Positions 7,352-12,918 of a stretch of 12,918 nt of DNA are shown in pieces; the first letter of the stretch is position 1, and the number at the start of each line of letters is the position of its first letter. Source of the DNA: Clostridia bacterium (GTDB lineage: Bacteria; Bacillota; Clostridia; TANB77; CAG-508); the NCBI GenBank assembly GCA_900752095.1, contig CAADUD010000139.1:1-12918 (forward strand). Direction: 5' to 3'. A model generated the notes under the pieces. That model was given only the letters and a program-made list of their open reading frames with translations. It searched no databases and was not told the origin of the DNA. Made by a program: the position numbers and the translations under genes.

Positions 7352-7459
7352 TAATATTTACCTCTTTTTTTCATTTTTAGTTTATTTTGACTATATGATT
7401 TAAAATAATTTACTTTTTCATTTTTATTATAAATTAATAGTATTATAGTTGTATGTTTT

Positions 7460-7488
7460 AATTCAAAGATTCTTTATAACTTTGAATT
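7460..7488 (-). promoter_or_regulatory. Leader hairpin ahead of the operon
   Basis: AATTCAAAG (7460-7468) and CTTTGAATT (7480-7488) form a perfect 9-bp inverted repeat with an 11-nt loop, inside the ~190-nt untranslated leader of the operon. It has no U run, so it is not a standard terminator. I recognise no riboswitch class. It may be an operator or an RNA structure. Confidence 0.4.
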
Positions 7489-7546
7489 TTATATAATTTC
7501 TTTATTATTTCATTTCTTTTAAATTCATATCTTAAACTACTATAGT

Positions 7547-7575
7547 ATTTTACCATATTTTGTAATTTTTGTAAA
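7547..7575 (-). promoter_or_regulatory. Sigma-A-type promoter for the nine-gene operon
   Basis: On the minus strand, TTTACA (7575-7570) is followed by a 17-bp spacer and TAAAAT (7552-7547), preceded by TGG as an extended -10. This is five of six and five of six matches to the vegetative consensus with ideal spacing. Transcription would start near 7540, leaving a leader of about 190 nt before the Nudix start at 7351. It is the best promoter I see upstream of the operon. Confidence 0.6.
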
Positions 7576-7946
7576 GTAAATGACTAGCTTTTTATCTAAT
7601 ATGATTTTTTTTAAATAATTCTTTCAAATAAATTACCTCACATATTTTTAAATGATTTTTTCGACATATAGAACTTTAATTATATTATATAATATTTTAC
7701 ATAATCTAAAAAGTAGATGCTATTTATAAAATATGCTTTTACATATCAAATAATTAAAAATTATCATATGAAAAATTAATATGCTCACTATTCATTTTAT
7801 ATAATTTAGACTTAATTTTCCTATATATTAAAAATTTATTTATTCTAGCATAAAAAGAATCACTCATTGTATTTAATTCTTAATATTAGTATTAAATCAT
7901 ATATTATCTTTATTTATAATATTTTTACATTTTTTGTCATACCTGC

Positions 7947-7981
7947 AAATATAGGCTTTCATTTAATAAAAGCCTATATTT
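7947..7981 (-). terminator. Strong hairpin after tnpV (likely terminator)
   Basis: AAATATAGGCTTT (7947-7959) pairs exactly with AAAGCCTATATTT (7969-7981): a 13-bp stem with a 9-nt loop, 12 nt after the tnpV stop codon. The stem ends in AU pairs and a short U run on either strand, so it may stop transcription leaving the element and perhaps act in both directions. The minus-strand U run is brief (TTTGC), which lowers confidence in efficient termination. Confidence 0.6.
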
Positions 7982-7993
7982 ATAAAAATATTT

Positions 7994-8383
7994 TTATGAA
8001 TATATAAGTTCTTTAAATATAATCTCTTCCGCTTCATTTTTAAAGTTGTTCATCATGCCCACCCAATAAAGCATATCCGTATTTTTCATATCTTCTGTTA
8101 GATTACTTTTTTCCTTTAATTGATTTATTATTTGCTCCACTCTAGCTTGTGCTGTTTCTTGGATTTCTTTTAAATGTTTATTCAAAGTTCCATCAACTAG
8201 CATTATTGAATATTCTGCTTTTTTATGCTCTTTTAAATAATTTAATCTCATTCTACCATATTTATTTAATATTATTTTTTCTTGTTTTGTAATAGTCAAA
8301 TTAGGAATATAGTAATCTCCTACTAAAGTATATTCTATTCCTGTTTTTTCATCTATTTTTGTTTTTGGTAATTTATTATTCAT
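7994..8383 (-). CDS. tnpV: TnpV-family protein of a Tn4451-like element
   Basis: The 129-residue product matches what I know of TnpV, a small protein encoded on Tn4451-type transposons and many gut Firmicutes mobilizable elements. Family landmarks are LPKT near the N-terminus, GDYYIPNL (22-29), YGRMRLNYLKEHK (42-54), and a C-terminal YWVGMMNNFKNEAEEI (107-122) ending in KELIYS. No membrane segment or signal peptide is present; it should be a soluble, charged, mainly helical protein. Its function has not been established to my knowledge; a role in DNA binding or transfer regulation is only a guess. AAGGAGGG overlaps the relaxase stop codon 15 nt before the start, so the two genes are translationally coupled. 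The hairpin at 7947-7981 follows it and probably ends the element's operon. Confidence 0.88.
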   Translation of the reverse strand: MNNKLPKTKIDEKTGIEYTLVGDYYIPNLTITKQEKIILNKYGRMRLNYLKEHKKAEYSIMLVDGTLNKHLKEIQETAQARVEQIINQLKEKSNLTEDMKNTDMLYWVGMMNNFKNEAEEIIFKELIYS

Positions 8384-8397
8384 AACATTTTCCCTCC

Positions 8398-9819
8398 TTA
8401 ATTCAAATTATAATCATTCTTATTTTTTCCTTTTTTAGCCTGTATTTCGTTTAGTTCATCTTTAGTTAGTATCTTTCTTCTTGGATTTTTTACTATTTCT
8501 GCATCATTATCATCAAATATTCCGCTTCTTTCTAAGTCTTCTGCAACTATTGTATAATTTCTCTTTTCTTCTGGAATATCCTCAAATTTTTCATCCATAA
8601 TTTTTATTTGAAATCTTTTTATCAATCTTCTCCAAAAATCCTTGAATCTACTTAATTCCGTTTTTACTTTATCTAATGCCAACTCTAATTTATTAATTTT
8701 TTTGTTTTTAAATTCAATCTCTTCTTTTAAATTAGCAATAGTGGTATCTTTCTCGTTATTACTATAATATAATCTATCTCTATCATTTACTAAGTCTTTA
8801 TAATTCTGTTCAATATTATCAATAATAACATTTAGATTATTTACACCTTTTATACTTCTAGTAGTATCTTCTACTTCTTTAGCATAATTTTTAATTTTTT
8901 CAACATCTTCATTTGAAATTTGCTTATTATTCTTATTAAATGTTGATGGTTTTAAATTATCTAATATATTATTTATTTCTTCTGTCTTATAATTTAGCTT
9001 ATCACTCTTGTTATTAGCTTCTTTAAGTTTTTTTGCATTCTTCTCTTGCTCTTTTTTTAATTTTCTATAACCATCCATTTCATTAACATGAATATCTTTA
9101 TTTCTACCCTTTTGCTTTTTCTTTAGAGTTGCATTTTGCACATAAACTTCATTAAACTTTTCAATACAATATGCTCTCATTTTATCTTGTAAAGTCTTTA
9201 AAGACTCTTTTGTAAATATCTTTGATTTTGCAACTTGTTTCTTCATTCCATTCTTATATCCATCTTTTACGGGTATTCCAACTAAATGCATGTGTGGAGA
9301 TGTTTCATCATAATGTACTACTGCATTTGCTACTTTAAAATCTGGTACAACTTCCATTAATTTATAAATTTGATCTTTATATACTTCTGTCATTTGTTTT
9401 TTATAATCCATTGTTTTATCATTCCAAAAATCCATATCTCCAAGTTCAATTATTAATTCACAAGCTAAATCATGCTTACTATCTTTTGATATATGATTAA
9501 AATAATCTCCTATTTTTCTGTCCGCTCTTGTTTGCTTATTATCATATTCTAATTGTGCTAGTAGAAATTCCTTTTGATACAGATTTTGAACATCTTTAAA
9601 TAAATCATTTGTACCATATACAACTTGAATATCATCTATTTTATGGTCATAATCTCGTAAGTTATGCTTATTAACTTTTGATAATTGTTGTGCATTTTGA
9701 ATTGCATTATTACTAAATGATGTTGTACTTGAACCATTTCCTTTTGCAACTTTTTTTGCTACTTTAGACCTATTTTTATCACTACCTAAATGAATAGAAT
9801 ATGCAAGTTCTTGTACCAT
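8398..9819 (-). CDS. mob: MobV-family relaxase (Mob/Pre, TnpZ-like)
   Basis: The 473-residue protein nicks the element at oriT and leads the DNA strand into a recipient. The N-terminal relaxase domain (about 1-240) shows HNLR at 52-55, matching MobV motif I (HNxR), and the metal-binding motif HYDETSPHMH at 169-178, matching HxDExxPHxH, with H169, D171, E172, H176 and H178. Residues about 245-395 are rich in Lys, Glu and Asn with heptad-like spacing, a likely coiled coil. The length is usual for Mob/Pre proteins of Gram-positive plasmids and Tn4451 elements. AAAGGAG precedes the ATG at good spacing. A probable oriT lies about 260-390 nt upstream, the usual arrangement, with a perfect 15-bp hairpin in between that could control mob expression. 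It is followed at once by tnpV. All motifs look intact. Confidence 0.93.
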   Translation of the reverse strand: MVQELAYSIHLGSDKNRSKVAKKVAKGNGSSTTSFSNNAIQNAQQLSKVNKHNLRDYDHKIDDIQVVYGTNDLFKDVQNLYQKEFLLAQLEYDNKQTRADRKIGDYFNHISKDSKHDLACELIIELGDMDFWNDKTMDYKKQMTEVYKDQIYKLMEVVPDFKVANAVVHYDETSPHMHLVGIPVKDGYKNGMKKQVAKSKIFTKESLKTLQDKMRAYCIEKFNEVYVQNATLKKKQKGRNKDIHVNEMDGYRKLKKEQEKNAKKLKEANNKSDKLNYKTEEINNILDNLKPSTFNKNNKQISNEDVEKIKNYAKEVEDTTRSIKGVNNLNVIIDNIEQNYKDLVNDRDRLYYSNNEKDTTIANLKEEIEFKNKKINKLELALDKVKTELSRFKDFWRRLIKRFQIKIMDEKFEDIPEEKRNYTIVAEDLERSGIFDDNDAEIVKNPRRKILTKDELNEIQAKKGKNKNDYNLN

Positions 9820-9893
9820 AAATTGCTCCTTTCAACATATATACTTCGCAGAATTTTCTCTAAAAAGCTTCTTTGAATATGCTTAGAATTAGC

Positions 9894-9943
9894 AATGTAT
9901 AAATAAAAATTGTGATGCTTTATACAAGTTTTATTTATACATT
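9894..9943 (-). repeat. Perfect 15-bp inverted repeat in the relaxase leader
   Basis: AATGTATAAATAAAA (9894-9908) is an exact inverted repeat of TTTTATTTATACATT (9929-9943). Inside it, after one mismatch, TTGT pairs with ACAA, so the RNA or a cruciform would fold into one long hairpin with a loop of about 10 nt. It has no following U run, so it is not a standard terminator. It lies about 75 nt before the mob start. An operator, a relaxase contact site or an mRNA structure are all possible. Confidence 0.7.
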
Positions 9944-9956
9944 ATTTTATAAAAAA

Positions 9957-10069
9957 AGGAACTTAAAAAATGTTTTTTAGGAACTAATAAAATCATTTTT
10001 TGAGTTTTATTTTGAACTGTAAAAGGAACTTTTAAGTGACTTTTTGGTTCAAAATAAGGTGGCTTTTTT
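9957..10069. repeat. Degenerate ~22-bp tandem repeats between oriT and mob
   Basis: GGAACT occurs at 9958, 9980 and 10025, spacings of 22 and 45 (about two times 22). The units share an AGGAACT head and a T-rich tail (AGGAACTTAAAAAATG, AGGAACTAATAAAATC, AGGAACTTTTAAGTGAC); weaker units fall at about 10003 and 10047. The layout resembles iterons, but the copies are diverged and AT-rich. Confidence 0.45.
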
Positions 10070-10077
10070 ATAAAATG

Positions 10078-10212
10078 TTCCGCTAATTCGATGCCTCGCA
10101 GAGCCCCCGAGTTTTGATAGCATGTCAAAACTCATAGGGGGTTAGGAATTTTGACATAAGACTAAATTCCTGCTTCGTTGCATTTCTTCGAAATGCTTCC
10201 TCAGCTATAGCT
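10078..10212 (-). other. Probable origin of transfer (oriT) with four clustered inverted repeats
   Basis: The stretch between recombinase and relaxase genes holds: GAGTTTTGA (10109-10117) with TCAAAACTC (10125-10133), flanked by CCCCC (10104-10108) and GGGGG (10137-10141); AGGAATTT (10144-10151) with AAATTCCT (10164-10171); GCATTTC (10180-10186) with GAAATGC (10190-10196); and the palindrome AGCTATAGCT (10203-10212), which overlaps the recombinase stop. It is GC-richer than its surroundings. MobV origins lie just upstream of the relaxase gene and contain an inverted repeat beside the nick. I recall the conserved GAGCCCCCGAGTTTTGA block from other mobilizable elements, but I cannot name the nick base. 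Confidence 0.6.
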
Positions 10213-12154
10213 ATTCTTCGGAGATTTCTTCTTTATCTTCTGTTTGTTCTTGCTTATATAAAACTAAATCAGATACTTCTTCCAAATAATCATCTAATTC
10301 ATTTTTATCTGTAACACCTTTTTCACGATATGATACTGCACCCAATTTTCCTCTCACTTTACCTTTTGCATCTTTTATAGGAAAATTTTTGTTATTATCA
10401 ACAAATACTGTTCTAATTAATTTTTCATTTCCTTTTTCTCTTGGCATTGTAATCATACTATCATCTTGAACATAGGAATGAGTCCAATCATAAATATCTT
10501 CATAATATTTTACATCATAATATTCTTTTAAATGTTCAACATATTCATTTAATTCTTTCTTTGTAATTCTTGGTGTACTTTTTATTACAGATATACCTTT
10601 CATATCATCTGTTGGTTTTGCTAAGTCAATACAATCAGCTTTATTTAATTTTTTTAGTTCATCTAGGTATCTACTTCTAAAATTTATTTTTATAATTTTG
10701 AAGCCATCATTTTCTTCATCTTTTTCAAGTACCATTGACTCAATAAATTTAGAAATAAATTCTTGCTTTTCAATTTTAGTTTTTGCATTCCATTCTGCTT
10801 TTAAATCTTCTACAAAACTATCACTATTTAATCTGGATTCAATTTCAAAATCTCTATCAGCCATAATCTTCATTAAAGAAAAGTGTTCTGTGTCTATTTC
10901 CATATTCTTCATTTTGTCTTGCTCTAACTTATTAAGCTTGTCCTCAATACTTTTATAGTCTTCTGCAAAATCTTCCATTTCTACTATTCCAGACATAAAA
11001 GCTTTCTTAATTCTATTTCTCTGCTTCTCTAATTCTGCAATTTCTTTATCAATATTTTCTGTGTTAATTTCTTCTTTTTCTGCTAATATAGGATAGAAAT
11101 ATTTTTTAACAACTTCATCATATTCTACTAAGCTAAGAATAAAATTTAATAATACTTCCTCTATTTTATCTTCTCTAAAATACAAATGACAATCCGCACA
11201 ATTATAATACATATATTTTTTCTTTTTACCACCAGCACCTTTACAAAGCATTAACTTACCACATTTAGGACAAATAAGTTTTTGAAAGAATATATAGACT
11301 CTATCTCTTGAAAAGGATTGCATATTCTTTTCCTTTTGAATTTGTATTTCTTCCCATTCTGCTCTTGTTATAATAGGAGCTACAACATCTGGATATACTT
11401 CTTCTTTACTTGAATCTTTAGAAGTTTTATTTCTAACATAATCTCCTACATATATTCTATTATTTATAATTGTTCTAACTGCTGCTTCCGTCCATTTGTT
11501 ATGCTCTGGATATAAAACCTTTTCTTCGTCTAATATACAAGATATTTGATAATAACTTTTACCCTCTAAATACATATTAAATATTCTTCTTACTATATCT
11601 TTAGTGTTAGGATCAAGTTTAACAACTTTATCTGAATCTCTATAATATCCAAGTGGACAAGTTCCAGGTAGATGTCCAGCTTTAATTGCACCACTCATTC
11701 CAAATTTTGTTCTTTCAGATACAACTTCTATTTCTAATTGAGAAAGAACCGTTAACATTCTAACAAAAAATCTTCCATTTGCTGTTGAAGTATTTACATC
11801 ATCTCTTTCACATATTAGATAGCAATCATATTTTTCAAGTTCTGCAATTAATAACTCTAAATCTCTTACTGAACGAGTTACTCTATCTAGCTTATATGCA
11901 ACAATATAATTTATCTTTCCCTTTCTCATATCGTCCATCATTTCTTGAAATCCAGGTCTATGTTCCATATCTTTTGCACTTATTCCAGCATCTTGGTAAA
12001 CTTTAAATATTTTATATTCTTTAAAGTTACATAATTGTCTTAATTTTTCTTCTTGTTCTCCTAAAGAAAATCCTTCTCTTGCTTGGTCTTCTGTACTAAC
12101 ACGAATATATATACCTGCAATCTTTGGTTTACTCTCTTGATTTTTTGAATCCAT
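10211..12154 (-). CDS. Large serine recombinase (TnpX-type)
   Basis: The 647-residue enzyme excises and inserts the element. The N-terminal resolvase domain (about 11-160) has IYIRVSTEDQ with nucleophile Ser20, and YKLDRVTRS at 87-95, the conserved Arg-containing motif around the active site. A recombinase domain follows (about 165-270, starting GTCPLGYYRD). Next comes a zinc ribbon with C295, C298, C319 and C322, then a charged coiled coil (about 355-410) typical of the C-terminal part of large serine integrases. Length and order fit TnpX/TndX-like recombinases, which act on short sites with a 2-bp crossover. A GGAGGTAA site precedes the ATG. The leader hairpin at 12195-12235 looks like a terminator, so expression may be attenuated. 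The gene ends inside a palindrome at the oriT edge. No damage is visible. Confidence 0.93.
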   Translation of the reverse strand: MDSKNQESKPKIAGIYIRVSTEDQAREGFSLGEQEEKLRQLCNFKEYKIFKVYQDAGISAKDMEHRPGFQEMMDDMRKGKINYIVAYKLDRVTRSVRDLELLIAELEKYDCYLICERDDVNTSTANGRFFVRMLTVLSQLEIEVVSERTKFGMSGAIKAGHLPGTCPLGYYRDSDKVVKLDPNTKDIVRRIFNMYLEGKSYYQISCILDEEKVLYPEHNKWTEAAVRTIINNRIYVGDYVRNKTSKDSSKEEVYPDVVAPIITRAEWEEIQIQKEKNMQSFSRDRVYIFFQKLICPKCGKLMLCKGAGGKKKKYMYYNCADCHLYFREDKIEEVLLNFILSLVEYDEVVKKYFYPILAEKEEINTENIDKEIAELEKQRNRIKKAFMSGIVEMEDFAEDYKSIEDKLNKLEQDKMKNMEIDTEHFSLMKIMADRDFEIESRLNSDSFVEDLKAEWNAKTKIEKQEFISKFIESMVLEKDEENDGFKIIKINFRSRYLDELKKLNKADCIDLAKPTDDMKGISVIKSTPRITKKELNEYVEHLKEYYDVKYYEDIYDWTHSYVQDDSMITMPREKGNEKLIRTVFVDNNKNFPIKDAKGKVRGKLGAVSYREKGVTDKNELDDYLEEVSDLVLYKQEQTEDKEEISEE

Positions 12155-12194
12155 TTATTATATTACCTCCTGAATAACAATATAAATATAAAAA

Positions 12195-12235
12195 AGAGCA
12201 TTAGAAGCATCTTGTATTTGCTAAACTAATACTCT
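12195..12235 (-). terminator. Terminator-like hairpin just upstream of the recombinase gene
   Basis: On the minus strand AGAGTATTAG (12235-12226) pairs with CTAATGCTCT (12204-12195) through ten pairs including one G-U, with a 21-nt loop, followed directly by a run of six Ts and more T-rich sequence. This is the shape of an intrinsic terminator. It ends about 40 nt before the recombinase start, leaving no obvious room for a full promoter downstream, so it either ends the 88-residue gene or attenuates the recombinase. Confidence 0.6.
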
Positions 12236-12298
12236 AAATATATTTTATGTTGTTTTAATGTTAGTAGAAAAAATAAATACACTTAAAATATTAGTTTA
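12222..12298. repeat. 10-bp inverted repeat flanking the gap between the recombinase and the 88-residue gene
   Basis: TAAACTAATA (12222-12231) and TATTAGTTTA (12289-12298) are exact inverted repeats about 57 bp apart; the second overlaps the end of the 88-residue gene and the first overlaps the hairpin at 12195-12235. This is where the recombinase-side end of the element should lie, so the repeats may belong to an attachment or recombinase-binding region. In such AT-rich DNA a chance match is possible. Confidence 0.35.
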
Positions 12299-12557
12299 CC
12301 ATATCTTGTAGTTTAGATATTGGATACTTATTTTGTAGATTACCTATGTAGAAATATTCATGATTATTAAAGAACAGAAATAATTTTTCTTTAATAATTA
12401 CTCTGTGTGGTTCTACATAAGCTAAATTAGTATGCTCAATAATTTTTAAACTACCGTTCTTTATCATTGGTACACAATTATTAAAAGTGCAAGCCCATTT
12501 TATCTTTGAACGTAATTCATCAGTCATATTAATTTTTCTTTTAACGATATCTATCAT
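12291..12557 (-). CDS. Hypothetical protein, 88 residues
   Basis: I choose ATG 12557 (MIDIVKRKINMTDEL), since AAAGGAGG lies 10 nt before it; the in-frame ATG at 12590 would put that ribosome site inside the coding sequence. I recognise no family. The protein is soluble, mixed alpha/beta in appearance, with two Cys six residues apart (33 and 38, ACTFNNC) and an aromatic stretch LFLFFNNHEYFYIGN at about 60-74. There is no signal peptide or clear membrane helix. A weak promoter and nested inverted repeats precede it, and the hairpin at 12195-12235 could end its transcript. It may be a chromosomal gene next to the integration site or the outermost gene of the element. A real gene is likely from the strong ribosome site and the run of 88 open codons. 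Confidence 0.6.
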   Translation of the reverse strand: MIDIVKRKINMTDELRSKIKWACTFNNCVPMIKNGSLKIIEHTNLAYVEPHRVIIKEKLFLFFNNHEYFYIGNLQNKYPISKLQDMVN

Positions 12558-12596
12558 ATCACAAAAACCTCCTTTTTTCAAGCATTTCACGAATTC

Positions 12597-12646
12597 TTAC
12601 TATTTGAGGAAATAAATTTATATAAAAATATAAATTAAAATAGTAA
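12597..12646. repeat. Nested inverted repeats in the leader of the 88-residue gene
   Basis: TTACTATTT (12597-12605) pairs with AAATAGTAA (12638-12646), and inside it AATTTATAT (12615-12623) pairs with ATATAAATT (12628-12636). Two 9-bp perfect repeats share nearly the same centre. The outer arm overlaps the possible -10 of the gene (12640-12645), so an operator or leader fold is possible. Confidence 0.4.
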
Positions 12647-12668
12647 AATTTCATGATTTAGAAAACAA
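12640..12668 (-). promoter_or_regulatory. Weak candidate promoter for the 88-residue gene
   Basis: On the minus strand TTGTTT (12668-12663), a 17-bp spacer and TACTAT (12645-12640) have the right spacing but only three and four consensus matches. It is about 80 nt upstream of the ATG at 12557. Confidence 0.3.
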
Positions 12669-12721
12669 CTCTATGAAATATTTTTATAAATTTAGGAAAT
12701 TTTTGTTTATTTAATAGCAAA

Positions 12722-12757
12722 AAAGAAGATAGTTCTTTAAATCAAACTATCTTCTTT
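12722..12757 (-). terminator. Intrinsic terminator downstream of tRNA-Asn
   Basis: AAAGAAGATAGTT on the minus strand (12757-12745) pairs perfectly with AACTATCTTCTTT (12734-12722), a 13-bp stem with a 10-nt loop, followed by further Ts on the minus strand (the stem ends CTTCTTTTTTGC). It is about 75 nt beyond the tRNA CCA end and should end the tRNA transcript. Confidence 0.8.
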
Positions 12758-12831
12758 CTCTTTATGATTTTTATCGAATCTTAAACCTCTTTTATATCAA
12801 GACTTTCAAGTGGTTCGACGAAAATCGTCTA

Positions 12832-12907
12832 TGGCTCTCCGTGTTGGACTCGAACCAACGACCTATCGGTTAACAGCCGAGCGCTCTACCAACTGAGCTA
12901 ACGGAGA
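12832..12907 (-). tRNA. tRNA-Asn (anticodon GTT), CCA encoded
   Basis: Read on the minus strand the gene has acceptor TCTCCGT/ACGGAGA, D arm GCTC-AGTTGGTA-GAGC, anticodon arm CTCGG-CTGTTAA-CCGAT with anticodon GTT at 12874-12872, variable loop AGGTC, T arm GTTGG-TTCGAGT-CCAAC, discriminator G and an encoded CCA, 76 nt in all. The outer pair of the anticodon stem (C-T) is mismatched; all other stems pair fully. It charges asparagine. Further tRNA genes may lie to the right, outside the window. The terminator at 12722-12757 follows. The gene appears intact and unaltered, and the serine recombinase element starts several hundred bases away, so the tRNA is not an obvious integration target. Confidence 0.97.
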
Positions 12908-12918
12908 ATTTATAATCT

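Larger units (their letters stand above)
7352..7946. other. AT-rich intergenic stretch between the mobile element and the operon
   Basis: About 600 bp with no convincing protein gene. Its left part holds the operon promoter, leader and leader hairpin. The rest (about 7600-7946) is extremely AT-rich and carries only short frames; the longest I noted is a 37-codon frame on the minus strand at 7754-7867 without a good ribosome site. One end of the mobile element should lie in or near this stretch if the operon is not cargo, but I found no clear direct repeat with the recombinase side. Confidence 0.6.
7947..12235 (-). mobile_element. Compact Tn4451-like integrative mobilizable element (core; ends approximate)
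   Basis: The stretch carries, in order on the minus strand, a large serine recombinase, a probable oriT, a MobV relaxase and a TnpV-family gene, closed by a strong hairpin. Recombinase, Mob/Pre relaxase and TnpV together are the signature of Tn4451/Tn4453-type elements of clostridia (tnpX, tnpZ, tnpV). These excise as circles by a site-specific serine recombinase and move by borrowing another element's conjugation machinery. No type IV secretion gene is visible, so it would be mobilizable rather than self-transmissible. The end limits given are the outermost hairpins I tie to it, not proven termini. It is also possible that the left-hand operon is its cargo and the far end lies beyond the window. 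Confidence 0.6.

Noticed and set aside
7754..7867. 37-codon frame on the minus strand in the intergenic stretch
   Set aside because: No ribosome site or recognisable family, and chance frames of this length are common in such AT-rich DNA.
9931..10128. 65-codon frame on the minus strand between the recombinase and relaxase genes
   Set aside because: Its first third is a translation of the GC-rich oriT repeat and the rest of the degenerate AGGAACT repeats; it ends inside the 15-bp hairpin. There is no good ribosome site. Similar small proteins annotated on other elements probably reflect conserved oriT DNA.
7860..12300. ATTAGTATT-like match near 7890 and TATTAGTTTA near 12290 as the two element ends
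   Set aside because: The similarity is short, made only of A, T and one G, and not flanked by matching sequence; chance matches are expected.
12817..12829. GACGA-aaa-TCGTC hairpin just after the tRNA
   Set aside because: A five-pair stem with no U run; too short to call a terminator, and a better terminator follows at 12722-12757.
12832..12907. tRNA-Asn as the attachment site of the element
   Set aside because: The tRNA is complete, no repeat of its 3' end appears in the window, and large serine recombinases of the TnpX type do not usually use tRNA genes.

Overview
The window is very AT-rich (roughly three quarters A+T by eye). It has strong AGGAGG-type ribosome binding sites, a tRNA gene with an encoded CCA end, and a clostridial-type mobilizable element. 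This fits a low-GC Bacillota host, most likely a Clostridia member; I cannot place the genus. Every gene I can support lies on the minus strand, so the region reads from right to left.

Right edge (about 12290-12907): a tRNA-Asn(GTT) gene, an intrinsic terminator after it, and an unrecognised gene for an 88-residue protein with nested inverted repeats in its leader.

Middle (about 7947-12235): a compact integrative mobilizable element of the Tn4451/TnpX kind. In transcription order it has a leader hairpin that looks like a terminator, a large serine recombinase, a stretch of about 390 bp without a convincing gene that holds a probable origin of transfer, a MobV relaxase, a TnpV-family protein and a strong hairpin. 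No antibiotic resistance cargo is visible inside this core. The exact ends are not resolved.

Left (1 to about 7575): a promoter (TTTACA, 17 bp, TGG-TAAAAT) and a leader of about 190 nt precede a nine-gene tight operon that runs off the left edge. In order it encodes a Nudix hydrolase (IPP isomerase-like N-terminus), an APH/CotS-type small-molecule kinase, a second Nudix hydrolase, an HPr-kinase-like P-loop protein, a xylose-isomerase-like TIM barrel enzyme, an adenosylhomocysteinase-fold NAD enzyme with altered active-site residues, a shortened MDR dehydrogenase, a second HPr-kinase-like protein and the start of a Gfo/Idh/MocA oxidoreductase. Several genes overlap or sit within 1-17 nt of each other, so they are probably made together.

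The operon looks like a pathway that activates, oxidises or isomerises, and phosphorylates a sugar-, cyclitol- or nucleoside-like substrate, with Nudix enzymes removing or converting a nucleotide-diphosphate product. I do not recognise it as a described pathway, and the substrate cannot be read from sequence. Whether it is cargo of the adjacent mobile element or a resident neighbour is open: its genes share strand and base composition with the element, and the far element end is not identified.
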